A stretch of DNA of 64,000 nt from positions 31,808,230 to 31,872,229 of the forward strand of contig OZ029921.1 in NCBI GenBank assembly GCA_964023275.1, written 5' to 3'. This DNA is from Norana najaformis. Taxonomy: Eukaryota > Annelida > Clitellata > Crassiclitellata > Hormogastridae. The position numbers and the translations under genes were made by a program. The notes under the pieces are model-generated. The model worked only from the letters and a program-made list of their open reading frames with translations, did no database searches and was not told where the DNA came from. Position 1 is the first letter of the stretch, and each line of letters opens with the position of its first letter. Below, in pieces: positions 47,558 to 57,740 of this stretch.

Positions 47558-49391
47558 ATGTCGGGGAGATTCAGTGTGAGGACCAACTTACTGATTTGTG
47601 CGGTCGCTGTCCTTGGCGACTGGACAGCCGTCGGAATAGGAGTGGCAGCGCAACATCGCAAATTCATCCGCCAAGGTAAGACTCACCATCGCCGTCTCTC
47701 TTACTGATACTATCCCTGTGTCTGTGTCTCCGTATGGAGCTGCCTCTTTTCGTCTCTCTCTCTCTCTCTCTCTCTCTCGTTCTTTCTCTCTTTCCTTCTG
47801 TCTCTCTCTCTGTCTCTCACTCTCTCTCTCTCTTTCGCTCGCCCTCTTTTTCTGTCTCTTTTTTCTTTATCTCTCTCTCTCCCCCCATATATATATATAT
47901 ATTTCTCGCTCCGTCTCTTTTGCGCTCCTCTTTACTCGCTTTGCTTCTTGCTAGCATTGGCCCTATCTCTCTGCATGCCTACCTCTTCTTGTCTCCGTAT
48001 TTCGGTGTCCGAATATCAGTCTTTCTCAGAATTAATTCTCGAAATATGATTTAAGATAATTACCTGATGTAGCCGAACACTTTGAGATGTCTGGCGGCCT
48101 TCTCTGCCTGTGTTTGAGTTGTCTTTGCAGGACCAGATAAGATCATCGCACATTACACGCCATTAAATGTGCCTTTTAAAAGCAAAATACTCTTGGACCG
48201 TTGACAAGCGGTTCAAAGATCTTTCGACTGAAGCTCACATATGCCTATCAAGCAACAGTACTGGCTATCGAATAACTGTCTATACTTTCACAATATGTAT
48301 ACTATATGTACTTATGTGTCACTGTACTTGATATAGCGCCTTCTAAGTATCTCTCAAAAGTGCACTATACAGTTTCAAATTCCAAACACCACCCACCGTA
48401 GCTGCCGCACCGTCTCTTTGCCTAACTTTTGGATCTTGACCTGGAATCGAAACATTTTTGGCTATTCTGTTTTGACTGAGCGCCTGTGAATAAGCTGGAC
48501 CCCGTGACGTGGCTTTCGTTGGGCGCTGTAGAAATTTCGGGATTACGATTACGATTCGGTAGGTTGCATGTGTTTCCTGAAGGCAACTTGAAAGAATTCT
48601 GTTGTCTTTAAATCCGCAGTACAATCGAGTGCCGTGCGAAAACTGTGGTTTTTAGCGGAACAGCAGTGTTTGTAATTCATCGGAACAAACACCACGCGAG
48701 CGTCGCTGTTCCTGAACTATCGACGTAGTTTGATTAAACGGCCTGGTTTACAGAATCTCATCGTGCTTAAAACGCGAAGCCATTTTGCAGTCGATTCCAA
48801 CGCCCCACTTTATGCCTGTCTTGAGAGTGAATTGCCGATAAAAACCTTATTGTATAGCCGTCGCTTTTGCATTGTCCGTGTTTCCGAATTGCTCCCTAAG
48901 CGTCTTCGCTGATAGGTCACTCAACAGGGCGGGTGTTACTTATACACAACCCACCCCAACGCTTGGCATGCTCTTGGAAGAAGTGTCAATGTGCCAGTGA
49001 TGTATCCTCGGAAGAAAATGACGAATTTTGCGAACCGATAACAACCAACACACGTTTTTATTAGCGCAGTAAAATATTATGTCGTATTAGGCCTAACAGA
49101 TGCGGTTAAATCTTAAACGTCAAGGGAATACAGCATTATATTCCACAAGACAACTAAGAAGTTATGCGAAAACACATAAAAAGACTCTCAGAATATACAT
49201 AAAAGTAAATCCATGTATATATTATATATACAGTGTAACATGATGTATAAGATAGGACCGAGCAGGATGAGTACAGTACTTGCACTTGTACGCCTTCTGT
49301 ACATTTTGACGGGAAAGCTACCTTATAAAAGTGTTTTAGAGTTTGCGTGGATTGACCAGACTGAAAGACCAGCTAAACTGGTCTGCCTGCC

Positions 49392-49422
<31 letters not shown>

Positions 49423-50119
49423 GTCTGTCTGTCTCTGACTCAGTGATGGGTAGTTAAGCTTTTGTGACTAATTAATTAGAATTAGCAATAGTTCAGATTT
49501 CATAATTAGAATTAGAATTAGCACTTTCAGAAGAAATAATTAATTAGAATTAGAATTAGCACTCAACTAATTAATTAGAATTAGCTGTTGGCATTGAAAT
49601 ACAAAACGACACAAAAATGTATTTTTCAAGTTTGATATGCAAATTATTAGACAAATAAATCAAATAATGGTAACATAAATTTCAATGGTCTTCATCCAAT
49701 ATTTAAAAATTTCTGTTATTACTGTAGAAATGTTTTTTTAATTATAAGAGATCAGATTGCACTTTGCAAATAGCATGAGTTCTAAAGTAATGTCTTCAAG
49801 CTATATGGAATGAGTAATTTCTCTGCTATCCAGCAGTTCTACAGCTTTACATGATTTATGAATTGTAGAAACAAGAGATGAGCATTTTAAAATAAGACTG
49901 CTAAATTTTGTCGTACCTTCTTACAATCCATCTTTGTTCACAAGCTGCAGAGTATGAGCAAGACATACATGTTTAATTAGAATTAGAATTAGCAAAATTG
50001 TTTTTACTGATTAAATAGAATTATATTTAGCTAACAAGCTAATTAATAAGGTATTTAACTAGTTTCTAATGAATTAGTTACCCATTACTGGTCTCTGCCT
50101 CTGTCTCCGTCTGTCTCTG

Positions 50120-50193
<74 letters not shown>

Positions 50194-53100
50194 TATCGTG
50201 AAACAAGCGAAGCTTCAGGTTGTGTCTTGCATTCTAAAAACCCCGAAATTATTTTAGTTTTGGTCCTACGTGACTGTTTTCCTTCTCAGTCTCTTTCGGC
50301 TGGTCGTGTTTGAGTCTCCCTGGGTGGATGACTTGTTTGGTTCTTCTGAACCATTTTGCCGTTTTGTGTCCCTTTGGACCCGTATTTCGTCACCGTCTGT
50401 TGGCGGACGTTGTATTTTTCTTCCCGAGAGGCTCTTCGCTGACTGTGGCGCCGCATGAGGTCCACGTCTTGTTTCCATGTGAGTCACGCTGCGCTTGTAC
50501 ATAGCTTAGGGAATAAGACATGTTAACCTAAAGCTGATATGTTATTCCATATCCCTCAACAACCTGTAACAATATATACACACATATAACGCAGGAATAT
50601 GCATATTATAAATGTCTTGTTTTTATTTTTCATCTGACGAGCATACGGCATATAAACTAAATACCAATATAAAATTAAATATAAATGTAAATACAAACTA
50701 GTGGTACATATGCTCTGTGATGTTAACGAGGCCAAGGACCACGAGGCCAAGAACCACGAGGCCAAGAACCACGAGGCCAAGAACCACGAGGCCAAGAACC
50801 ACGAGGCCAAGAACCACGAGGCCAAGAACCATAGGCCGAGGCTAGAACACAAGAGGCTGACACCATGCAGGACACAAAAGGGTCGTAGGGTCGATGCCTG
50901 AAGGAAGCGTTCTCTTTAACCTGAATGTAACTTGCCAGTCGGTGGAGAGATTCCCGCCACAGGCTGAATCGTGTGTGTGGTATACTCATGCATTAAGACA
51001 TTTAAGACATTTATTACAAGTAAACATCAGAACAAATGCTTCCCTAGCTCGAGGACACAGGCCACAAATTAAGAGGCTGAGGCCAGAAGCCAGGAGGCCT
51101 AGGCTAACTGTCCTGAGTTCGAGGGGCTGCCAAATTTGGCCCTGAGACTGAGGCCAGGCCTCGAGATTTAATAGCAATGGTTTAACATCGTAATCATAAT
51201 CGTAATCCCAAGATTTCTACAGCGCCCAACGAAAGCCGCGCCGCGGGGACCAGCTTATTCACAGGCGTTCAGTCAAAACAAAATCGATAGGCAAAAGGGT
51301 TCGGTTCGGGTCAAGATCCAAGAGTCAGGCAGAGAGACAGCGTGGCAGCTACGGTGGGTGATGTTTGGGGCTGGAGAGCAGAGGCAGATAAGAGGAAGAA
51401 GGGGTGTCAGGATATGATCTGTGGAAGAGGAATTACACGTAAGCTTAGATACATATATAAATAAATACATTAGATATATAATTGTACATGATATCTAACA
51501 CATGAAGGTAGATGTGTTAGCAAAGTACTGATTAGACTAAAACAGATGATTAATACTTAATTACTCACTCAATCAATCGCTCACTCATGAATCGCTTGCT
51601 TGTTTGCTAACTTGCTTGCACGCACATACATAAACATACATATACATATACATACATACATACATACATACATACATGTTTACAACCAACCAAAAAAACA
51701 CATATACACACATACTTACGTACATGCATACATACATGCGTACATACTTGCAGACATCCACAAATACGTAGGAAAATTGGGACATGTGAGCTATAGAGAC
51801 ACAGGCAAGCGCAGACGTACATCTAGATGTTCGCTCGGATACCGATAGACGCCGAGAAATGGAAGAAGGCAAATATTAGTAATTATTTTGGCGTTGGTCG
51901 AGATGAGCCGAAGCAATCAGTCACAACGAGCATTGAAATCGAGACGCAGACAAACGTCCCTTCCCGGTAAAAGGCAGTCTGGAGATCGAATTCCGGCACT
52001 CAGAAATAAGGACCAACAACTGCGTATGTATGTGTGCATGAATGCATGCGTGTATGTGCATACTTATGCACGTTTGTAGTATGTTTGCATGCATGTAGGC
52101 ATGTGTGTATATGTATGCAAGCATGAATTTATTTACGGTCTATGTATATATATAGGGCCTATGTATATGTGTATATATATAGGTCATATATGGATCTTTC
52201 TGAGGATCAGGTAACTCAATTAGGTGTGTTGAATGAAAAGTGTCAACTGGGTACATTACATATGAATTTATATTGTGGATATAATTGACTCGTATAATCT
52301 AAATTATGTATCGAAATATATAATGATAGGCCTACATAGACCTTGAAGCAATTAGAAAGAGGGTTCGGCAGAGGGGTGGTCTGACCTGGACCTTACTCTC
52401 AACGGGGTCTCAGACTTTTATCAACTAACATAATTTTCTTCTTCGGGTTCTCTGCCCTCAGTCAGGTTCAACGTTTGATGATGCCACTCCGCTTCTAGTG
52501 ACCTCATCATTCGTATGCTCTGGATTTGTAGAGGGCTGGTCTCCCGTTGCCTTCCTCTAAGACGCAATTTTAAGATTTCGGAATTCGGCAAATTTCTCAG
52601 AATTTTAATACACCAAAGTCAATGACTTCAAGATCTCGAATTGACCCGAACGTAGCTCGGCCTCTGAACAGATCAACATAGAAGTATTTATTGGCTGTTT
52701 TCGGAATGTCTAAGTCTAAAACATTAATAGGAGGACTAAGACTACATAAGTAGGTAGACACTATGCTGAACTACTTGGTTTTTGCATTAAAGCAGGCTGC
52801 ATGCTGGAAACATCCAAGATGCTCCTTAGACATGGATTAAATTTCGCTGAAGATATAAAATGAGCCTACTTGTGTTTTGCAGTTTAAACTACAAGCCTCA
52901 ACCAGACGTCAAACTCTGTAATTAATTGATGGCTTACTGTAGATCATAATCTGAATGCAATTCAAAACAACTACAATTCTACAGAACATAGTGGAATAAA
53001 AAATGTAAGCAATGCGAACAAAACCAGTACAAAACATAAGCACAATGACCGTTAAGTAATAATCAAATGAGGCAATATAAAAACAACGAGAAAATTATCT

Positions 53101-54314
53101 GAAAATTGAGCAAAAACAAGAAGAAGTAGAGGCCTGTCACAATTCTCCTTTAGAGAATTGACTAAATATTTCATGGGGTTTTGTTTACCTGTTACAAAAA
53201 CACAGTCGATCCATATAGAGACATTTAGCCTATTTGTCTAGTGCACAGGGTAAAATTACGTTCAAATATTTTAATCACGTTTTGAGAACTTTCGTAGTCT
53301 AACCGATTCTTTACACATGTTTCTGCAACGTTACCAAAGTGTTGAGAACTGTTTGTTAAATAAATTAATCTTTCCTTTATTTAGGCTTGCAGGCTATTAA
53401 TTTCACCTGGCATACAACGCAGTCGCTTATAGCATGAACTAAAATTTCGGACACACGTTTTATAAACTTTAGGAAAACTTTTGTATCCTAAACGGTAGTT
53501 TACTAACTTTTTGTCAACGTTATCGAGTCGTTGAAAATGTAATGCATACCATTCATTATTCAACGTTCCCAACTAAAACAAACGTTTACAAAACGTTTAC
53601 GTGCTGCCTAGTATACCACACAAAAAACAGCATCTGCATCTTACAAAGGTAGAATGACCTCTGACGTCATAAACACGTCATATGTTGACTTTGATTTTCT
53701 TTGTTGTAGACGGATATCGGTTCACAAATGAGCGCGGCGCAACCGATTATCATGTTCCGGCGGAAGTTTCGTCATCTGAAGTAAATAAAGAAGAAGTTCT
53801 GCCTCCAACCGAGGACGGTAACGAAGCCCATTCACCCATTCTCAATCCTTACCAGGCCCAGAGTTCCACCGCAGTGGAGAAAGACGACGTGGAGAAACTT
53901 GAATCGGAAGTAGCGACGAGATATAATTTCGACAAGAGACTCCCATCGTCCTACAAACTCAAGTATGGCGGACTCGGCAAGCGTAGGCTCAGCAGCAACT
54001 CGCTTCGTTACAGTGGACTGGGGAAGCGCTTGAGCGGAAAAGAGCGGGCCGCGGAGAACGAGGCGCAGGAACTGAAATTGGGAAACGGAAAGCATTTGTT
54101 CGAGACGGCGTATTTTTTCCTGGCCAAACCGTACCCCGCTAGCAAAAATTCGGATGACGGGGACGACTTTCTCGCACCACCTGAGACTATGTACGATACA
54201 CCCGCGGATCAGTCGGAAATCCAACTGCGAGCCGTACGACATCCAAGATCAGTAATATTAAGTTCTGCTGTGAAACACACAGGTCTTGGCAAACGCAAGC
54301 TTAAAATGCAATGA
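47558..54314 (+). CDS. Secreted neuropeptide precursor with three GL-amide peptides (2 exons)
   Basis: Exon 1 (47558-47675) encodes the signal peptide: MSGRFSVRTNLLICAVAVLG, then small residues up to GVAAQHRKFIRQ. Donor GTAAGA. Exon 2 (53710-54314) follows a TTGTTGTAG acceptor in matching phase; total 240 residues. Acidic spacer (about 45-110) leads to KR-bounded peptides LPSSYKLKYGGL (117-128) and RLSSNSLRYSGL (132-143). A third, SVILSSAVKHTGL (220-232), follows a single Arg. Each is followed by Gly-Lys-Arg, the signal for cleavage and C-terminal amidation. The shared core is SS-x2-(L/V)(K/R)(Y/H)-x-GL. GL-amides occur in allatostatin-A/buccalin peptides and in some invertebrate kisspeptin-type peptides. 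The first usually have Phe or Gly-Gly before GL, and I cannot assign either. Cargo would pass through the secretory route of neurons or endocrine cells. The 6-kb intron is repeat-filled. Confidence 0.82.
47748..47905 (+). repeat. (CT)n-rich low-complexity run with short (TA)n
   Basis: Long CTCT/TTCT stretch just inside the neuropeptide intron, 70 bases after the exon 1 donor. It produces Ser/Leu-rich pseudo-frames that are not genes. Confidence 0.9.
48310..48560 (+). repeat. Dispersed repeat S2, longest copy in the window
   Basis: The head is TGATATAGCGCCTTCTAAG and ATCTCTCAAAAGTGCACTA. Then come CAAACACCACCCACCGTAGC, GATCTTGACCTGGAATCG, TTCTGTTTTGACTGAGCGCC, TGGCTTTCGTTGGGCGCTG and the tail GATTACGATTACGATT. 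It shows that the ATAGCGCC...CTCTCAAA block seen elsewhere (12570, 19990, 28727) is the family head. It lies in the neuropeptide intron. Confidence 0.75.
49375..49440 (+). repeat. (CTGT)n microsatellite
   Basis: Tandem CTGT units ending in GTCTCTGACT, immediately left of the hAT element. The microsatellite resumes as GTCTCTGCCTCTGTC at 50091, so it was the insertion target. Confidence 0.9.
49441..50090 (-). mobile_element. hAT-family DNA transposon, internally deleted, with transposase remnant
   Basis: The termini are inverted repeats: left CAGTGATGGGTAGTTAA, right (reverse complement) CAGTAATGGGTAACTAA. Subterminal AATTAGAATTAG repeats occur at both ends. On the minus strand at about 49975-49780 the translation starts CLAHTLQLVNKDGL and later reads CSSLVSTIHKSCKAVELL, matching the conserved CxAHxLQL-xVxDGL core and following helix of hAT transposases. 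The rest of the 2-kb-plus transposase is missing and the frame is broken. Flanks GTCTCTGA (49431-49438) and GTCTCTGC (50091-50098) fit an 8-bp duplication in a microsatellite. Confidence 0.8.
50115..50190 (+). repeat. (CT)n microsatellite
   Basis: A nearly pure run of about 35 CT units, part of the microsatellite that hosts the hAT insertion. Confidence 0.95.
50728..50835 (+). repeat. 15-bp minisatellite, seven units
   Basis: GAGGCCAAGAACCAC repeated head to tail about seven times with almost no divergence. Because 15 is a multiple of 3, it reads as EAKNH repeats on the plus strand and ASWFL or GSWPR on the minus strand. A related AGGCC-rich patch follows at 51060-51160. It lies in the neuropeptide intron. 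Confidence 0.92.
51183..51430 (-). repeat. Dispersed repeat S2, inverted copy
   Basis: CATCGTAATCATAATCGTAA, AGCGCCCAACGAAAGCCGC, CACAGGCGTTCAGTCAAAAC, CGATAGGCAAAAGGGTTCGG, AAGATCCAAGAGTCAGGC and TACGGTGGGTGATGTTTGG. It is a well preserved reference copy of the family, with its tail at the left. Confidence 0.8.
51620..51735 (+). repeat. (CATA)n microsatellite
   Basis: CATACATACATACATACATA and interrupted units. It yields Tyr/Val/Cys/Met-rich pseudo-frames on the minus strand. A GTAT/GCAT run follows at 52020-52130. Confidence 0.9.
52140..53680. other. Neuropeptide intron, right part
   Basis: No exon is supported here. The last 230 bases (about 53440-53610) contain repeated AACGTT-type words (CAACGTTATCG, CAACGTTCCC, AACGTTTACAAAACGTTTAC) that resemble a decayed repeat end close to the exon 2 acceptor. 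Confidence 0.35.
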
Positions 54315-55219
54315 TTAGGCTACACTTCTGTCGATTGCGAACTACTCACTGGAACTTATAGATCTCTCTGCGCCACAGTGTGTGCTGTCTTTCTGTACAT
54401 ATTACTCAACAAATGGGCCTAAATTATATTCTAAGCGACTATGCCTAATTTTTAATTGGCCTATACCTTAGTCAGGATCACTTAGTCATACATAAATACC
54501 ACACAAAGTAGGTCTATAATGCTGATGAATTGTATAAAAATTGAGTAGTTTGAGTATGAATACTAAAAATTGAATGGTGAGTTGGAACCCATAAGAAATT
54601 CTCAACTTTGAAAATAATTTTATGACGACTGCTGCTTGTAGTAGGAAGACATAATTTGAAATCCAGATTATCATTCAAAATGACTTTTGGTTTGGTCACA
54701 GAAAATCTCTAGGATTCAACTACCACCAATCAAGCGGCGACTAGTGTGTAACTATCCACTTATTCAACTGATCAGAAAGCCAATTACTGAATCGTTCTCT
54801 ATAAAAGGAATTTCGCATCAGGCCCGTTCATTAGGCCTACAAGAAAGAGTATTCGAGTCATGCATAGGATTGTAACGCCACTTTTACAAAACAACGCATC
54901 TATTCCAGGAATGCATACTTGACTGTCCTCCTCGCTCTATTAGCGCTACCGACAGATTCGTGTAACAAAGCCGGAAGTGATTACTTGACCAACGATGTAT
55001 AGGCCTACATCCAGTCAGATTTTGATAGGCCCTACCCTGACGTTGCGACTTATATAAGAAACGCTTTTTGCGATGAAACAGTTTGGCCTTTCTGATTACA
55101 ATACAATCCAAAGTTACATATTTAACACAACTGCTTTTAGTGATTCTGCAGGATGTACGCAATAGATGCCAATGACGTAAAGGAGATCAATTGTTCTCCA
55201 ATTTACACCTTCCACTCCT

Positions 55220-55480
55220 TGAGTCTGACAAGGTTCGAGAAGCCAGGTTGAGATGGTATGGTCTTTTGATGAGGACAGAGGAGGAAAGCTGCATTAAAAG
55301 AATTATGACAGCAGAATTTTACGGACGCCGCAGACGGGGACGACAAAAGAAGAGATGGGGAGACATGATTCAGCAAGACCTAAAGCTTCTCAGGCTGAAG
55401 AAAGAAGATACTGGAGATAGAAACAAATGGAAAAGAAGGATCTGTGTGACTGACCCCTCCCCTAGGAGGGATTAATTCCA
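55220..55480 (+). mobile_element. LINE ORF2 C-terminal fragment (distinct from the CR1-like family)
   Basis: The translation reads REARLRWYGLLMRTEEE, then RRRRGRQKKRWGDMI and QQDLKLLRLKKED, followed by GDRNKWKRRI. This RxRWxGHxxR ... GRRRRGRPKxRWxD ... DRxxWR pattern is the known C-terminal tail of a group of non-LTR retrotransposon polymerases. The copy ends in CCCCTCCCCTAGGAGGGATTAA. Everything upstream of the tail is missing. Confidence 0.8.
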
Positions 55481-55576
55481 GCCAGAAGGGGAGAGAGAGA
55501 GAAAGAGAGAGAGAGAATCTCTGAGTTGCAAGTCGCTTTTTTATTTTTTGTTTTTGTTTTTTTTTGTTGTTGTTTT

Positions 55577-55697
55577 TTAATCCCTCCTAGGAGAGGGGTC
55601 AACCACACGGATCCTTCTTTTCAATTTTTGTTTTTATTTCCAGTATCTTCTTTTTTTAGTCTGAGGAGCTTTAGGTCTTGTTGAATCAAGTCTCCCT
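55577..55697 (-). mobile_element. Second, inverted copy of the same LINE end
   Basis: The minus strand reads GGAGACTTGATTCAACAAG, CCTAAAGCTCCTCAGACT, AAGAAGATACTGGAAAT and CCTCTCCTAGGAGGGATT. These match the plus-strand copy at 55350-55476 with scattered changes. The two 3' ends face each other across about 100 bases of GA-repeat and T-rich DNA. Confidence 0.85.
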
Positions 55698-56249
55698 TTT
55701 GTCGCTAAAATCCCATACACGCCCACACGATTACCAATACGAATTCAGAACCTTTCAAACAGCCCGTAATGACTTCTGTGTTGCTAAGCGAACTCCGTGT
55801 CCAGGTCTTTTGATGGCACATCTGAATTTCATTTGATTTTGTCCGGCCGTAACATTGGGACCCGGCTGCCATCTATCGCTCAAAATCTGACATCGTTGCT
55901 TGTGTCGCCTCTTGCGTAGAATCGATGAAACCATCAGGTTTCTTTGTTCGCACGTTTGTCGCCGGCAACATCGGAGATTATGAAATTCCGGATTAGTACC
56001 CATAAAATATCGAAAGATATCGATCATTCCGGCTGCACTGTGCCTTTGTTGCGCCGACTTTGAATATATTTAGCCATCGACGACGAAGCAACTGTCGTCT
56101 GATTGCCTTTCTTGCAAAACCTTTTGGGTAAACATCTTTCCCCGTAAAGTGCTGCGAGGAAAATGTCTATAGACTGATTGAATGTACTTTTACGTCTCAG
56201 GACACACGTTTTAGCTGCTGGGTCTTTTCCTAAGGCTAGATCATACAAC

Positions 56250-56660
56250 TTTTTCTTTTATTACCTACTTATTCTTCCGTTACACTTAAAATACTCTGTC
56301 CTCATTCTTCTCCTCTGGTTTTCTTTTCTTCCTGCTACTGTTTCTTTTCGTTCTATGCTTTCTCCTCATGACTGCGCCATTTCCTTTCCCTCATCTTTCT
56401 GTTCCCTTTCTCCCACTCCTCATTATTCTCCCACTCTTCTCATTCCTTAATATTCTTTCTTCCGTCCTTTTTTCCACCTCTTCATTCATCTCCCTCTTCG
56501 TCCTCATCGATCTCCTCTTTCCCTTTACTTCTCCGGCTTATCTCTTTTCTTGCGCTGTTTTGATTTATTCTTCATATTCCTTCTAGGTATTTATTACCAG
56601 TTTATCGTTTGTCTTTTTCTTTCTCCTTTTGTCGTTTTCCCCTTATAATTCCTATCCTCT
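56250..56660 (+). repeat. 400-bp imperfect pyrimidine tract
   Basis: The plus strand is strongly C/T-biased for about 400 bases without a simple repeat unit. It gives Ser/Phe/Leu/Pro-rich pseudo-frames. It may form triplex DNA. No gene supported. Confidence 0.75.
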
Positions 56661-56900
56661 TATTGCTCCTCTTTCTACGGATGTCACTAATTCAATGAAC
56701 CATCCAGCCTGTCACTAAACATACATAATAACCTTGTATAGTCAGTCAGTCATTTACTCGGTCAGTAAAAAATTTAGCCGCCTAACCAGTTACTTGCAGT
56801 CTTTTAAAGTCTTTTGTCATGAGGGGCGGACCTGTCGGTACTTACGGCCTATTTGTCGTTAAGGCCTATTAGTCTGTAACTTATTAGTCTTAAAGTCCTA

Positions 56901-56988
56901 CCCAGCCAGCACACACAAGGTGGGACAACGTTGGACAACGTTGGTCCAAACAGAGTCCCAATGTGTGTGGGTATGTGTGCTGCCTGGG
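56901..56988. repeat. Fold-back repeat with CCCAGCCAGCACAC arms
   Basis: The left arm CCCAGCCAGCACACACAAGG faces an imperfect inverted copy ending GTATGTGTGCTGCCTGGG. The middle holds ACAACGTTGGACAACGTTGG. A third, shorter copy (CCCAACCAGCACACATAC) lies at 57042. This looks like a terminal or subterminal repeat of a non-autonomous element. Confidence 0.6.
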
Positions 56989-57289
56989 TGTTTGCTTCCC
57001 ACTCGGGTATCTGCGCCCTGAGTATTTGTCCGAGCAAATACCCAACCAGCACACATACATATTGACCAACCAGCAACCTGGCTGCTAAGGATTTAAGCAT
57101 ATTTGTCTTTAGAACCTTTCATCTGTAATGCCTAGGCCCTACATGTCTTTAGGGCCTAAACCTATTCACGACCAGAGTCTATTGGCCTACTTTCAGTTAA
57201 GTCTTGGTTCTCTGAAGTGTTAATACATGAGCATATAATAGGTGTGTGGACGGGATCGTCTGTATACTTGAGTGCTTAGTGGGACGTGT

Positions 57290-57740
57290 AAATTAATTAC
57301 AATTACTAATTACATTTACTAATTACATTTACAAAATACAATTACAAATTACAATTACAAATTACAAATTACAATTACAAATTACAATTACAAATTACAA
57401 TTACAAATTTCAATTACAAATTACTACAGGCTCCTTTCTCTCCCCCTCTCAGTGTTCCGCAGGCGCCCAAAGACTGTACTGTTTAACAGTGATTTTACTT
57501 TTTCGGGTCGGAAGCACCTCTGTTGAGTTTATACTCTAAAAAGCGCTTTATAAATCTCAATTACAATTACAAATTGCAATTACAAATTACAATTACTAAT
57601 TACAATTACTAATTACAATTACTAATTACAATTACTAATTACATTTACAAAATACAACTACAAAATACAATTACAAATTACAATTACAAATTACAGTTAC
57701 AAATTACAATAGCAAATTACAATTGCAAATTACAATTACG
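57290..57740 (+). repeat. ATTACA hexamer arrays, tails of retroposon family S3
   Basis: Two arrays of (ATTACA)n (57290-57425 and 57564-57740) are separated by about 140 bases of unique sequence. That sequence ends in AAGCGCTTTATAAATCTC, the same 3' end found at 22250. The second array is therefore an expanded tail of that retroposon, and the first probably belongs to another copy. Confidence 0.8.

Noticed and set aside
47718-48054. Ser/Leu-rich frames of up to 106 codons
   Set aside because: Translated (CT)n tract inside the neuropeptide intron.
50556-50989. Repeat-protein-like frames (EAKNH, ASWFL, GSWPR units)
   Set aside because: They are readings of the same 15-bp DNA minisatellite on both strands; not genes.
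51585-51872. Tyr/Val/Cys/Met-rich 95-codon frame on the minus strand
   Set aside because: Translated (CATA)n microsatellite.
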